64,000 bases of DNA from Gavia stellata (taxonomy: Eukaryota; Chordata; Aves; Gaviiformes; Gaviidae). Location: positions 930,001 to 994,000 of the forward strand of contig NW_026776913.1 in assembly GCF_030936135.1 (NCBI RefSeq), read 5' to 3'. Within the stretch, counting starts at the first letter, position 1; every line of letters starts with the position of its first letter. The notes under the pieces are model-generated. The model was not told the origin of the DNA and did not search any database. It saw only the letters and a program-made list of their open reading frames with translations. This document shows positions 11,323 through 23,949 of the stretch, piece after piece. A program made the position numbers and the translations under genes.

Positions 11323-12082
11323 TTATGTAGGAACACAATAAAGGCTAAGAACAACACAGATAATGAAAACAGAAAGGACAAAAGAGCAAACAAAGGACAG
11401 TCCAGCAATGGGATACATGGGAAACATCCCTAAAATCACTTTCTTCATGGCATCCTTGAGGTCCCGGTTCCTCATGCTGTAGATGAGGGGGTTCAAGGCT
11501 GGGGTCACCACCGAGTACAGCATTGCCATCACTGAATCCAGAGCTGCAGAGGAGATGGAGGGGGGCTTGAGGTAGGCGAACGTGCCAGTACAGATAAACA
11601 GGGAGACCACAGCCAGGTGAGGGAGGCACGTGGAAAAGGCTTTGTGCCGTCCCTGCTCAGAGGGGATCCTCAACACGGCCCTCAAGATCTGCACATAGGA
11701 CAGCAAGATGAATATAAAACAACCCCAGAATAGAAAAGCACTAAAACTAAGAGGCCCAGCTACCCTGAGGTAGGAGTCTGAGCAGGAGAGCTTGAGGACT
11801 GGGGGAATTTCACAGAAGAACTGGTCCAAGGCATTGCTTTCGCAAAGTGGTAGTGAAAATGTATTGGTAGTGTGAAGAAGAGAATTGAGAAACCCACTGC
11901 CCCAGGCAGCTGTTGCTATTTTGGCACAAGCTCTGCTGCCCAGGAGGGTCCCATAGTGCAGGGGGTTTGCAGAGGGCAGCCAGGTAGATGCCCAGGAAGA
12001 GGCAGAAGTGCAAGAGCTGCAGCTCCCGTGTGTCTGCGAATGCCAGGAGGAGGAACTGGGTGATGGAGCTGCTGTTGGACAT
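11323..12082 (-). pseudogene. OR14-like olfactory receptor pseudogene (OR14-2P)
   Basis: Starts MSNSSSITQF at 12082 like the intact genes and is normal through LAAL in TM1. It then jumps to CKP at the end of TM3. Compared with OR14-1, 261 bases (5979-6239 there) are missing, which removes the rest of TM1, all of TM2 and most of TM3 including the DRY motif. The deletion alone keeps frame, but one extra C in the run after the junction (five Cs instead of four) shifts the frame. The other frame then gives PLHYGTLLGSRAC through TM4-TM7 (NPLIYSMRNRDLK) and a long hydrophobic tail. The leader-intron acceptor is also changed from AG to AC at 12106. A functional receptor is excluded. Confidence 0.93.
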
Positions 12083-12109
12083 TTGCTTTCTGTGGGCATT
12101 GGGACGTGT

Positions 12110-13551
12110 CCAAGGTGAAAAAGACAATGACAATTGAGGACAGACTTCTGTGAGGAAAATAACATGCCATTTGTCATAGAAATCCCCATCCCTGTGATGA
12201 ATGAGGAACAAGCCAGCGCATTCCCCAGCCCTGTCAATTGAATGGCATGGTGCCTGACAGTTTAAAACAGAGCTTGGGCACCTACTTCCCATGAAGACAC
12301 TTCCAGGGAAGGACACACAGAGTCAGTGCCAGAACAGAAGCTGACCTGTACCCCCATCCATACCCCAGAGAGCAAGAGCATCACGGAAGGGTGGGGAAAC
12401 AGGGAAGAAAACTGCAATGCTTCAAAAAAATGAGGTGAGGTCAGAAAGGCAGAGGGGCGTGCTATGAAGCCTTCTCCTTACCCAGCTGTGCTCACCACCT
12501 CTCAGATGGTGTCACTGTAGGGCAGGTGGTTTTAGTCTCTTTTTTGTGTACTGCATCCCAAGACACATCCACCTGGAAGGCAAGCTGCCCAGGGGATGAC
12601 TCATAACGGGGACCCCATGGCCATGAAGGCAGAGGCTCTGCTGGGCAGGAGAGGAGACCAGGGGGTTGCTCTGGGGAAGGTATCTGCACTCCAGGGCATG
12701 GCAGGGAGGTGCCCGAATAGCCCCTGCCATGGCATTTCTGGTAGCAGCTCCTTCTCATTCCCTGCCCTTGTCTCTGCTGGAGATGTCCCTGCTGGAAGCT
12801 GATTCCCTGTCCCCATGTCTCTCTCCTACCATCTCTCAAAGATGATCTCCCCATCCCACTCACCGTGTGCTCAGCTCTGCCCTGCAGACACCTCCTGGCA
12901 CCAGGGTACTGCCCAGGGGCACCTCTGTCTGTGCCGGAGCTAAGGAGCAGATCAGAAAAGAGCTAATGAGAAGTGGGGTCTCAGGGCCTTCCCCAGAACA
13001 TAGAAATAAATTCCCATCTCCCACTGCCCTCCCAGACAACCAAGAGGAGAAAATGCAAAACACCGGCAGCTTCCCTTTCAGGTAACCGCCACATAGACCT
13101 TCCTTTTGAAAAGTGCCCTTGGAAATGTCCTGGGGGGTATGTGGAGCTGTGAGCAGCCCTGACCCAGGCAGCACTCTCTCCACAGCAGAAGGACCCTGCC
13201 CTGCGCTGAAGGGCCACCCACAGTGCCGTGGGGAGCTCCCCAGGAAAGGCTGAGTGCTGACCCTGGCAGGCGGCAGAGTCCCTGCCCCAGCACCCAGCCC
13301 CGGGGGTGCAGGGACCCTGCTCGGAAGGACAGCCCTGGGCACCCCTGGCTGCACACCCACCTTCACACCCTGCAGCCGTCCCTGGCAGAAGGCAGCCCTC
13401 ATGCCCTGTCCCTCTGATGGTGCAGCAGGGAAGCCCTGCTCTGGGGCACCTCCTCCTCCTCTATCCAGGAGTGACATTCCTGGGTACCATGCCAGCTTTA
13501 CGAGAGCCCTCCACAAACTGTAGCTGCATTGCCCTGCAGCCAGAGACTTAC
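12110..13551 (-). other. Putative leader intron of the OR14 pseudogene
   Basis: Runs from the donor GTAAGT (13551 downward) to the mutated acceptor near 12107. The donor-proximal 700 bases (13550-12870) match the intron of OR14-3 most closely and OR14-1 next. No gene recognised inside. Confidence 0.5.
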
Positions 13552-13673
13552 CGTGTCAAGGGCTGTGAAGATTTCTCCTCCAGTGAGCTCGCCTCTGTCC
13601 TCCCACCCCAGACTGCCTTTAACCTCTCTCTGCCTTGATCCTCTCCCCTCGGTGCCTGCAGGCAGTGCCCTCA
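13552..13673 (-). other. Putative 5' non-coding exon of the OR14 pseudogene
   Basis: Inverted copy of the conserved leader block, ending CCCTTGACACG and followed by GTAAGT. The upstream - strand block with CCCNNGGG sites (about 13858-13815) is also retained. Confidence 0.5.
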
Positions 13674-13814
13674 GCCCTGCTGCGCTCTGCAGAGGAGCTG
13701 CTCCTGGGCAGAGCTGTCTCTCCTCAGCGCTGCCCGCTTGCCATGAGCTCCCTCCATCCCAGGAGCCCGGCACAGCTCAGCAGCAGAGGAGCAGCCCAAG
13801 GCGGCACTTTCTCT

Positions 13815-13858
13815 GCCCCTCGGGGCTCCCCCCAGGGGTCCCTGGGGCTCCAGGGGAA
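13815..13858 (-). promoter_or_regulatory. EBF/Olf-1-like site cluster, OR14 pseudogene
   Basis: Inverted counterpart of 3786-3816. CCCTCGGG, CCCAGGGG and CCCTGGGG elements are retained upstream of the dead gene. Confidence 0.4.
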
Positions 13859-16744
13859 CCTGCTGTGAAACAGGCTGGAGCAATCACTGAGGTTCCCTCC
13901 CGCAGCTGGGGAGAGACGCTTCTTCCCAGCACTGTCATCTCCCTGCTGAGAGACAGAGTCACGCCTAAATATCAACTTTTCTTGGCCCATCTTTAGACAG
14001 GACAGCCAGACAGGGACAGGCAGGGATCTCCTTTACCCCTGCTGAGGGAAGGGATGCAGCTGAGCCCGACAAGGCATCTCATCCTGGGTTTGGAGTGCTG
14101 GGGCTGGAAGGGCACTCAGCTCCCTCCCATGCACACCACAGACCCACAGCAGGTGGGATTCCTCCTGCCCCCCTTCAGGTGGACACACAATAGGCACCTG
14201 CATGTGAGCTCCTGCTCTCAGCTCCCATGGTAATTAATGGAGCTGGAGGCCAGGAGTGAGCTGTTCAGATGCAGTTGTCTGGTGACATCTGAGGTGCCAG
14301 AGGTGGTCAAAGATGTGTGCCGCTAATAGAGACAGATTGAAGATACGTGCAGGCTGATGTAGAGACAGGCCAACATCTGGGGCATCTTCTTGGAGGCTCT
14401 TGGGAATTTCCTTTGGCCAACTGAAAGGACAGCTGCTGCCCAAATTAAGGGCAACTGAACCTGTCCCTACTCGTTATGTTCAGGTCAGCCTATAGCGATA
14501 TTCATAGGATGGAATGGAGTCGTATGCCATAGGGAGAGCTCCGTCTCTTTCTTCCTCTCCTCCAGGTGTTGGGTTTACTAGATCTTCACTGAGTGTATTG
14601 GCAGCTGTCTCGTGTTCATCCCCACATTGTGGTACAGAATTCAAGGCAGCTGCTCAATGTAAGGTTCAAATCCAGGCACACAGAGCTACATGAGATGCCA
14701 GGACTGGCAAGAAAATCACAGGACCACCAGGAAAGGAATTCCCATTCAGGGTGGGTGCGTGACAGACATCCCGGTCGGCATCACAGAGAATGAGATTTGG
14801 TGCCTATGTGCCATTGCTGTTGCCATCACTTCAGAGGCATTGGTCGTCATATGTCATGAGAGAGACAGCGTCTGTCCCTTCTCTACCCAATAGCAGCAGG
14901 CATTGCGTGAACACAAAGCACATCACACAGGGATCTTTATTCACTCCCATGATGATACAGTCCAGGAACAGAACAATCCTTTTCTCACTGTGCCTGCATA
15001 CATCTTGTCTTCATGGACCGCATCCTCCAAGCACAGCAATGGTCCGTACCAAAACTCAATTGACACTCAAAAGGGAATTCAAGGGCACCAAGATGAGCTG
15101 TTGCTACTTCAGGAAACTTAAGGAAGAGACAGAGAGACTGTGGACCACTGCTAAGTTTAGTAAGAGTAGGTGTAGTTGGATCTGAGATGCTCTGTGTCCC
15201 CTTTGCCTCAGTTTCCACCAGCAAGGTCTCCCAAACCTTTGTGCTTTGAGGCAGGGCTCTGGAGGAGAACAACCAGCTGTGAATGGGGATGAAGCCAGGG
15301 GTTACCTGAGCAAACCGCACACCTACCAGTCCATTGGACTGTAGGGGCTGTATCCAAGTGTGCTGGGAGAGTTCTTCACCAGTAGATCCTGGTCCATGAT
15401 GATCCCAGTAAGGAAGGTACTCAGACTCTGTGAGGTATCATTTAAAATGCAGTTAGGTCGAGGATTATAAGGAAAGAAGAGTATAGGTAATCTTTGATCC
15501 AGTTAGGTGGTGGGATGCCTAGGTGGTGTAGCATCGAATGGAACTCCCAGCCATGCGCAGCATGCCATGCAGAGCCTGTCCAGAGAAGAGATTCTCCTGT
15601 TTTGGTCAATCAAACTCTTACTGTATACTCTTAGGAGGAAATTACTCTATTCCTCTTCTCCACAGTCAGTCAGAAATGATGTTCTCAGGAGACCTTCCTG
15701 CTGCATTGTCAGACAGAGACAAGGCCATGCAGGTGCCATGATGGCCAGTACCGAGTGGGAGCTGCCCGCAGGCTGCACTGGGACAAGGAGCTGCTGAGGT
15801 TGTCCTGTGCCCAAGGGATCTCTGCAGCACAGTACAGGTGTGGAGGCCACGCTGTACACGCAGCACAGTGCAGCACAGCACTAACTGTTCGATTCACAAT
15901 GGTCTTCTGGTCAGGATCAGTGATCAGGTTTGCCTGTGAGAAGTCTGCACTCCACCCCGGTGCCACGGCTGAGGTGCTGCAGCCCAAAGGTGCATGGCCA
16001 GGGGGAGCTGGAGCACAGGCAGGAGGAGCTGAAGCCCCAGGACTTGTCACTCTACTGTGATGGTTTGGGATTAAATGAGAAGTGGTGGCACAGCTTGCTG
16101 AGCTGGGGTGCTGCAGTGCAGGGATACAGGCTCTGATGGAGAAGGTGACAGGGAGGACAAGAATTGGGGGGAACCACGCTGTGTGAAGGAGCAACTAGGA
16201 TATATGGAGCTCCTCTATGAGATGGGCCACAGGTTGGGCCAGCTTCTCTGAGTGAGGATGAGAAGAGAAATCAGTAAGGGTGACATGGTCTTGGCACTCA
16301 TAACCTACTTTGTCAGGGAGAGGAAACAGCAATAGTCCTCTCTCAGCAAGCCGAGGAAGTCTCCAGGTTAAGGAGCAGGTTCCTGTGGGGGACTGTAAGT
16401 GCCCTGGCATTCCCTGGCCAGGCAAAGCGACAGGATGCTGGCAGCCTGGAGGCTCCTGGGACAAGTTCCGAACAGAGCTGCCAGGTAGGGACAACAAGGG
16501 GGATGCTCACCTGGAGGTGGTACTGGCAAACAAGGAAATATTGGGGTCCCAGGTGTCAAAGGAAGGCCAGCAGCAGAGCACAGGCTGGTGGACTCCAGAG
16601 ACAAAGACTTTGATATACAGGGGGGACTGATCCAGGTGTTGCCGTGGGAAGCAGCTCTGAAGGGGGAAGGAGCTCAGGAAATGTGATAGGCCTTGCAGGA
16701 CAGCCTCTCCCGAGCACAAGAAGGATCTCTCTGAATACCTATGG

Positions 16745-17178
16745 AAAAGAAACATTCATATTTTGGCCAACATTGCTCTGATGGCCAACCGCATCCTGGC
16801 TTGTATCAGAAACAGTGTGGCTGGCAGGACTAGGGAAGTGATTGTCCCCCTGTAGAGAGGTGGGTGCTGGTCTCTTCTCCCAAGTGACAAGTGATAGGAC
16901 AAGAGGAAACAGCCACAGGTTGTGCCAGGGGAAGTTTAGATTGGATATTAGGAAAAGTCTCTTTACCGAAAGGGCTCTCAGACACTGGAACAGGCTGCCC
17001 AAGGACGTGGTTGAGTCAGCATCACTGGAGGTTTTTAAAAGACATGTGGATGAGGTGCTTAGGGACTTGGTTTAGTGGTGGACTTAGCAGGGTTAGCTTT
17101 ACAGTTGGACTTGATGATCTTTAAGGTTGTTTCCAACCTAAACCATTCTATGAATCGATGATTCTATGATCCTTGTAC
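16745..17178 (+). mobile_element. CR1 LINE fragment, 3' end (copy 2 of 3, arm A)
   Basis: Inverted copy of 489-900. On the + strand it reads [41 protein letters not shown] and [20 protein letters not shown], and ends in TTCTATGAATCGATGATTCT near 17175. It is part of the duplicated segment, not an independent insertion. Confidence 0.88.
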
Positions 17179-17699
17179 AGAGTCCGCACATGTGTGACGC
17201 ATCAATGCCACCATTACAGAGAAGGAAACAAGGCATTTGACCAGGTCGTTGAACCCTGGAATCGGTATGCCATGCCTCCTGAGGTTCCCGCAAGCACCTA
17301 AGCTTTTGTCCAGAGAAGTGTGAGTCCTCTTTAGGTGTCCTGCCTGTCTCCTGCCCCATGCTGTGCCTTAGGCTGTGAAGAGAATCAAAACCAACTTTAT
17401 GACTCAGTTAGCTTCATTTTACATGCTGAAATGCAGGGCAGATGAAGGGAGCTCTGAGCTTCCAGGCTCTCTGCCACCCAGTTAGGGCTTCAGAGAATGG
17501 AAATGCAGGTAATCCTCTTGTGCCAGTGTACACCACATCAAAATTCTGCCTTCCTTTGTACCTTTTCGCTAACCTGGGATCTGCCCGTTGGCTGCCTTTG
17601 GTTAAAAAAGAAACTATTCTTCTCTTCCACCTCCCCCTCCTCAAAAAAGCAGAGAAAAAACATATGGAGCATGGATTACTTAAGGACAATACTCTAATC

Positions 17700-20237
17700 T
17701 TTAAATTATAAGAGGGAGCAAAGATAGTACAACAAATGGCAAAAAAACTTTGAGAGCTTCCTTATTTTTACTTGTCGCCAAACCTCAGCCTGATTAGATA
17801 TTGAAAGGACTACCTCAAATCTCTGCAACCCAAATCCCTCCAACATTCTCTTAGCCAAGGTCTTTTAGCCCAGGACACTTCTGCCCGTCACTACAGCGCA
17901 CTGTTCAATCTCTCTTTTTCAGCTGGGTGACGTCAAGGTACTCCATTGCAACACCTTCCGTACAAAAGTCTTCTCTCCATGCTGATCCCGCTTGGATCAT
18001 GCCATGTAATGTACAGCTCCATCCTCCTCTTGCAGAGCTCCATTGCATGGGCAGTTTTCCATTTCTTTCGTGCCCATTCACCTTCACAACATTTTCTCTT
18101 GCATGCATACCACATATTGTCTAAAGCAGCACATTTATCCTCCACAGCTTCAATCGTTTCCAGATGCAGGCTAAGATATTTCTCCTCTTGGAGCAGACAT
18201 TGTGCAAAACTGCTCCATATATGGAAACCCACTTCAATGCTGCATATTCATTTGGGCTAAAAAAAGATAATAAATATATCCTGAGGTAGTTTCTCAAAGA
18301 CACATTTTCAAAGCGGCAAAGCAGATTCAGTAGAGGTATGAAATTTTGCCCATCCTGCCTGGAGATCCAGGATAGTTGTGTCATACAACACCCAGTGTCA
18401 TAGTGAAGACGGAGGCAGTGGGAGTTCTCGTGGTTTGGATTCCAATGCAAATTGAACGCCTGAGCTGTCAGGTCCACATTGCTGCAGTTAAACAGAAGTT
18501 CCTTGACACTGCTGTGAGTTCTGACCTACTTGGCAGAGTTTTTCACAGCCCTCACTGAAAAGGGCAGGGTGTCAAGGAGAGGAGAACTCATTTCCGTTTC
18601 CCAAATCCCAGGGCAGTGCCCAAACCATCGTTCCCTTGTCCCCTGGCACCCCATTGCTTGAGATGCTAATCTGCTGGGGCTTCTCTCAGAAAATCTTCAA
18701 TAGTCCTTCAGGTGCTTGTGTGATTTCCCTAAGAGTATCAGCATTTTAAAAAAGTAGAAACAAAACTAAACCAAACCCCCAACATTAATCTCCCTACATA
18801 TAAATATCTGCAACACAGCAGTTTGCATCTCTGATGGCCACTCTGGGCAACACCAGTTAGATCAGTATTTGCAGTGTCAGCCATTATACCTCATCCTCAA
18901 GGACAAATCTAAAGCAGTTCAGAGGAAAGGTGCCCTTGAAAAGTCATCTTTTGTGTCCCCCAGGAGGCACGAGCACTGCTGATTCCCCACTCCAGAGTGG
19001 CAGAGGCTGGATGCCCTTCTCAGGACAGACTCCTTGCCAGGAAGCCACAGGCATGGGGGGAGCTGACCTGGTTCTTACTGGCACTTCTCTGTGTCTGCTC
19101 TGTGTCTGCTCTTTCCACACACACAGCAATGACAGAAAACCAAATGTTTCATAAAAACTTGTCATAAAGTCCCTCTTAGAGGCAAGAAGTCCCCCCATGA
19201 AATCTGGAGGGAGCCCGGAAGATTGCCTTAAGCACCAAGAAGAGCCAAGAAGCTCAAAGCCTCTTCTGAAGTGCAGCAAATTCTTGCAGCCAAGACCTGA
19301 GCCTGGAAGTGGGAAGGAATTTCTGTCTGTGGGTGGAGGAGGAACAAGTGTGTTGTGGGAGTATGTCAGGGGGGAAGGCCCTTGCGCAAATCAGAGATGA
19401 TGGAGACATTCCCACCTTGTGCGCTTGCCTCAGCCTAGGAAATGGGGAGAGCCTGCTGCTGGGGGTGTGTGTGCTCAGTCATGCCCCATGAGCTGACCTT
19501 GCTCTCTTTTGCAAGAAAGAAGAAAACAGGAGGACTCGGTTTGCAGTATCTAAGTCAGACTGTGGGACACAAATAAGTAATTACATTGTTGGAGGGGAGT
19601 CAGAATATGAGAAGGAAAGAAGGGGGAAGTAATGATTTCTGTGTTAAAAGATGGGGAAACTGAGACCCAACTTGTGCATCTTTCTTCTGTGGAAGGATCT
19701 ACTTTTTTTTTTCAGAGGGGCTGACCCTATCAGAGTAGCTTTCACAGTTGTCCTCTGCTAGGAAGCCCAGAGAAGAAGAGGGATGGGATTCACCGAGTTG
19801 GATTTAGACGTGTCCAGTGGAAGGGCTTGATTCAGCTGCCCACTTCTCCCTGCCAATACGGAGATGCCCTGAGGAATCCCAGACATGCAGGAATGCCACG
19901 CCTCAGCCTGGCTGGGTGACAGAAGAGAAAACAGCATGCTTAGAGTCAGTTTCCTCCCACTCCTGGGCAGGTGTGGCATTTCAACAGCTCCCACTTCCAG
20001 GATCACAACTGGCTTTGCTTTAAAGAAGGAAGAAAGCCAGGCAAGTTTTTTACACTCTTCAAGACCAGACCTATATTTCTTTAAGACACAAATTCCCTTC
20101 TCCCGCTTCTCATTCCACAACCAGTCCCAAGATTCTGCACTTCTAAAGATATACCTGGTACACAAAAGAGGCACTTACGAGTGGTCCCCACTTGATCAGA
20201 AGAGATCCACCACCTGTTTATTCCTGGTGGATCACAA
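17700..20237. other. Unassigned arm A sequence
   Basis: Paired with 39442-42240. A - strand open frame of 99 codons (18232-17933) has a TGA at the corresponding place in arm B. A 138-codon - strand frame (20174-19758) is open in both arms but shows about eight amino-acid differences between them. Neither resembles a known family. Treated as non-coding. Confidence 0.5.
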
Positions 20238-21201
20238 CTAGCATGAGCTCTCAATGCAGGCCACAGTTTTTCTGAGTGCATTTCCAAGAGCCCCCTTGAC
20301 CTCCCTGTTCCGCAGGCTGCAGAAGAGTGGATTGACCAGGGGCGTGAGGATGGTGTAGAAAAAGGAGAGGACTTTATGGAGCTGCCTCAGGGAGGCTGTC
20401 CTGGGTGTCATATAGACAAGGACGAGGGTGCCACAGAAAATGGTCACCACGATGAGGTGAGAGGAGCAGGTGGAGAAGGCCTTCTGCCTCCCCATGGTGG
20501 TTGGGATCCTCAGGACTGCAGCTCTGGTGCAGATGTAGGATACCAGTGTGAGTCCAAATGGGAAGACTACATCCAGAAAGCAGACTCTGAAAGTAACCAG
20601 CCTAAGCACCGTGGTGTCACTGCAGGCAAGCTCTAGCAATGGGGCAAAACCACAGAAGAACTGATCAGTGGCATTGGGAGCACAGAACTGTAACCTGGAA
20701 AAGAGCCCGGGGACTGTGGTAGAGCATGAGCAATGCTGCTAGCCAAGACCCAGCCGCCAGCTGGAGACAGAGCTTCCAGTTCATGAGGCTTGCCTAGAGC
20801 AGGGCTTGACAGATGGCCAAGTAGCGATCCTAGGACATGGTGGCCAGCAGATAGCACTCGGTACCTGCAAAACAGCCAAAGAAAAAGAACTGTGCCATGC
20901 AGCCTTGAGCAGAAACGGTTCTGTCCCTGGCTAGGAAGCTGGCCAGCAGCCTGGGCAGGATAGTGGAGGTGTAGCAGATTTCCACACTGGAGAAATTCCC
21001 CAGGAAGACGGACATGGGAGTGTGAAGATGCCCATCTGGCAGCACCAGCACAACAATGAGGATGTTAACAAACACCGTCACCATGTAGATCTCAAGGGAG
21101 AGGAGAAAGAGAGGCACCTGCAGCTTGGGGACATTACTCAGTCCCAGCAGGAGGAGGAACTCCACTGGTCATGTCCGCTTGTCCCATTCCTCTTTCTCCA
21201 T
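20238..21201 (-). pseudogene. Olfactory receptor pseudogene, OR6/10/11-like group (arm A copy)
   Basis: A receptor of a different family from the OR14 genes: FLLLLGLSNVPKLQ, HLHTPMSVFLGNFSSVEICY, TECYLLATMS, then DRYLAICQALL, KAFSTCSSHLIVV and NPLFCSLRNREVK. A start ATG is present at 21201. Disabling changes shared with arm B are a TGA about ten codons in (where Trp is usual), a TAG replacing the Tyr codon of MSYDRY (arm B 38849-38851) and a second TAG just after QALL. Private to this copy is one extra C near 20728, in the TM4-ECL2 region, which shifts the frame. Both copies are dead. Confidence 0.9.
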
Positions 21202-23264
21202 GCAGTGCTGCAGGACCTTCTTTTCCCCGCTTGGCAGGAAGGGAACCTGAGGAAGGGCATGCGCTTCTGTGTTTGTTGTACAAAGGAATCGGGAAGTAGT
21301 CACTGCCAGAGACAACATGGAGGTTTTCCCTCCTCTGACTGAATTCACACTTGGCTTAGAGGCTCCATTCCTCGTGAAAGGGCAGGAAGAGGTTCTTTGA
21401 GAGGGCCAAACTGCTGTTCCTGGAAGAACCTCCTCTCATGAGAGAGATGAGTTGCTGCACTGAGGTGCCTATTTCTGTGGAATGAGAGAGAATGTTCATT
21501 TGCTCACACTAGACTTGGCGTTAGCGAAGTCCTGCTTTCAAGCAACAGAAAGAGGGGCCCGACAGAAAAGCTCCATCATGCAAAAAAGCCTTTAGGGCAA
21601 CGCATCATGCCATAGACTTTTACTTCACCCTGAGGAAGAATTTTCTCAAACTTCATACCTTTACAGCGAGTTGGAGGTGTCCGAGGAAGTCACCTAGACA
21701 GCCCAGAGAGCTCCTGGAATGGAGGAGCCCTTTTACTCAGCGATTCACCCCACCTACACTGGGGTGCCTTGGTCCTGAAGGTGCTTCCATGGGGAGGGTG
21801 CCTCAGATTCACTGCTCGCTGTAAATCACATCCCATGTAGATGACTGAGAGACAACTGTGAGAGAGCTGAGGGATTGAGATGGATCCCTAAGATACGAGC
21901 AAGATGGAGAAAGAGACAGCGAGAGATTAAGAGAGTTGAGAACATAAGGGGCATGTCTTGGCAGCCTGGCCCCATACACTCTGCCCCAACCTCTGCCTGT
22001 CCACTGAGGTGTGTGAGTGCCCATTAGCTTATGCCCCACAGCTCTGACTGCACTGACCACCACGCTGCCTGTATCTGGGTTCAGCAGTGTCAAGGACACA
22101 GAGAGGGTATCTAAGGAAAGAGGAGCTGGAATGAGAAGACAGGCAGGACAGGGCTGTACCAAGACACGTGGTCTCCCTTCATAGCTGCCACTGTGCCAAG
22201 AGCCACTGGCACAAAATGGCAACACTGTGACAGGGATTAGAGAAGAGGAGAGGTTTCCTTTTAATTTTGGAGAGACTTTAAGGTACAATTGTAACCCTCA
22301 TGTCTTCAAAGGATGGCCCCGCTGAGCAAGAGTCCCTTGTGCAAATGAGCACGCGTTGCCCAGTATGTGGCTCAGGGCACTTGGCATTCCCTATGGGAAA
22401 ACTAAGCTGCCAAGTCGATGCTAAGTACAGTTCTCCTGAAGACCACTGTAGGAGAAGATGATATCACCCTCTAGAGTGCTGATCCTTCCCCGCTATCAAA
22501 GGAGGCCAGAGAATGAACTCATCTTTTTAGACATTAAAGTTATAAAAGTCTATGTCTGAACAAGCTAATTCCACTGAATGTGCTGGATTAGCTGAAGTAT
22601 TGGCTCTGGGAGCATTGTGTCAAGGACTGGACATTTATTTCACCAAACATGAGTGATCTGGAGACAGGTGCACTCTTACTCCAAACTACATTCCTGACCA
22701 ATGTTCTAGATTCTGGACCAAATTAGAAGAGAGGTCATTCTCAACAGTTCAACTGGACTGAGTTTCAGGCATGCTTTTGTTCTGACCAGGAGGTTAACAG
22801 ATATGTAAGTGCCACTTGGTCGAGAAAGCAAGCTCTTATTGTTCACTCCATTGTGTTCCACCTATTTTCTGTCATTTCCTAAAGACTAAGAGGTTCAGCA
22901 AAGATCTGCCACCAAAATAATCGGGAAAACACATTTAGGAGCAAGGCGAAGTTGCATGAGAACTGGAGGAGGGTGAAGCTTGTTGAGAACCGGGTTTGCC
23001 ATGGAGGGATGAAGTCCTCTGCTTGTTGCTTTCTGTCTTGGTTTGCACGCTTAGAAAATGCCACTGTGGTATTCACCAGGGTTTGTAAAGTGCTTGTAGG
23101 TCATTTGAAAGGCATTGCTATGTAGGGTCGTCTTATGATGTCGTGTTGCAGAAGAGAGTCTGGTGTGATATTCGATTAAGGAGATCTTACACTGCTAAGA
23201 AAGAGAGGTCTCATTTCTGCAGATGCATCATAACCATGTGTTTGCCCTCTCCAACCCTCTCCCC
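21202..23264. other. Unassigned arm A sequence
   Basis: Matches 36380-38479 in inverted orientation. No gene recognised. A - strand 159-codon frame (22288-21809) has a similar-length counterpart in arm B (37358-37843) but no known motifs. Confidence 0.45.
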
Positions 23265-23801
23265 TTTCAAAATCCACTTACGACACCTCTTCTGAGGTGG
23301 AAAAGCGGTTTCTGAAGATTATCCCACTTCTCTTGAAACCTGCCTTGAGAGCATCTTTCATCAGCTGGTTCCTGAGGCTGAAAACAAAGGGACTCGTCAA
23401 AGGAGTTGGCACTGTGTTGAGAAGGGCCACTGCCTTGTTTCAGGAAATGTGGTGACTTGAAGGCTGGACATACATGAAGATGCAGCCCAGAAGGGAGTCG
23501 AAGTAGCACTGAGTTAAGCAGCCTGGGCAGGACATGGCTTTGCTGGCCATGCACAAGTTTTCTACGGCTTTGGGTATGATGGATATGGTGATGAAAACCT
23601 CCAAACAGGAGAGGTTACAGAGGGAAAAGTACGTGGGACTGTGGAGGTCTCTTTCAGCAAGAACGAGGGAATGATCAGCAGGTTTGCCCCTAAGATCACC
23701 AGGTGCGAAGCCAGGAGAGCGATTGCCATGAGGGACTCCTGATGGTGGAGGGAGGGGAAGCCCAAGAGAAGGAACTCTGTGACAGTCGTATGGTTCAACA
23801 T
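23265..23801 (-). pseudogene. OR6-like olfactory receptor pseudogene, middle deleted
   Basis: The start MLNHTTVTEFLLLGFPSLHH at 23801 is typical of an OR N terminus. TM2-TM3 sequence follows (HSPTYFSLCNLSCLEVFITI, then GCLTQCYFDSLLGC) after a frameshift in the first intracellular loop. The frame then passes directly to TM7 and tail: NTVPTPLTSPFVFSLRNQ then LMKDAL. TM3 end through TM6 (roughly 450-500 bases) is missing. Only its last ~17 codons lie inside inverted-repeat arm A. The group-6 call rests on the CNLSCLEV and QCYF motifs. Confidence 0.8.
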
Positions 23802-23949
23802 TTCTGCATCCGAGCTGCAGTGGTGGGGGGCGTGGGGAGAATAACCCCATACATCAGGACAGGCTGGGACGTGAGCAGCTGAGGAGAAGGGCCTGGGCAC
23901 TACGAGGGATACCCTACAACCAGTAGCGTACGGTCCCTATGAACAAGGG

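Larger units (their letters stand above)
13552..23323 (-). repeat. Inverted-repeat arm A (~9.8 kb)
   Basis: Reverse-complement match to 36324-46372 along its whole length, with small indels. The outer limit is sharp: GATAATCTTCAGAAACC (23323 downward) pairs with 36324. The inner limit is the leader exon of the OR14 pseudogene. The arm contains a CR1 fragment, the second-family OR pseudogene and about 7 kb of unassigned DNA. The part from 13552 to 17660 also matches 1-4081. Confidence 0.92.

Noticed and set aside
17933-18232. 99-codon Cys/Lys/Trp-rich frame in arm A as a small secreted protein
   Set aside because: No signal peptide, and the arm B copy has an internal TGA. Not supported as coding.
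19758-20174. 138-codon open frame present in both arms (also 39505-39921) as a possible novel gene
   Set aside because: No recognisable domain, about eight replacements between two young copies, and no splice or promoter context. The pattern fits unconstrained sequence that happens to be open.
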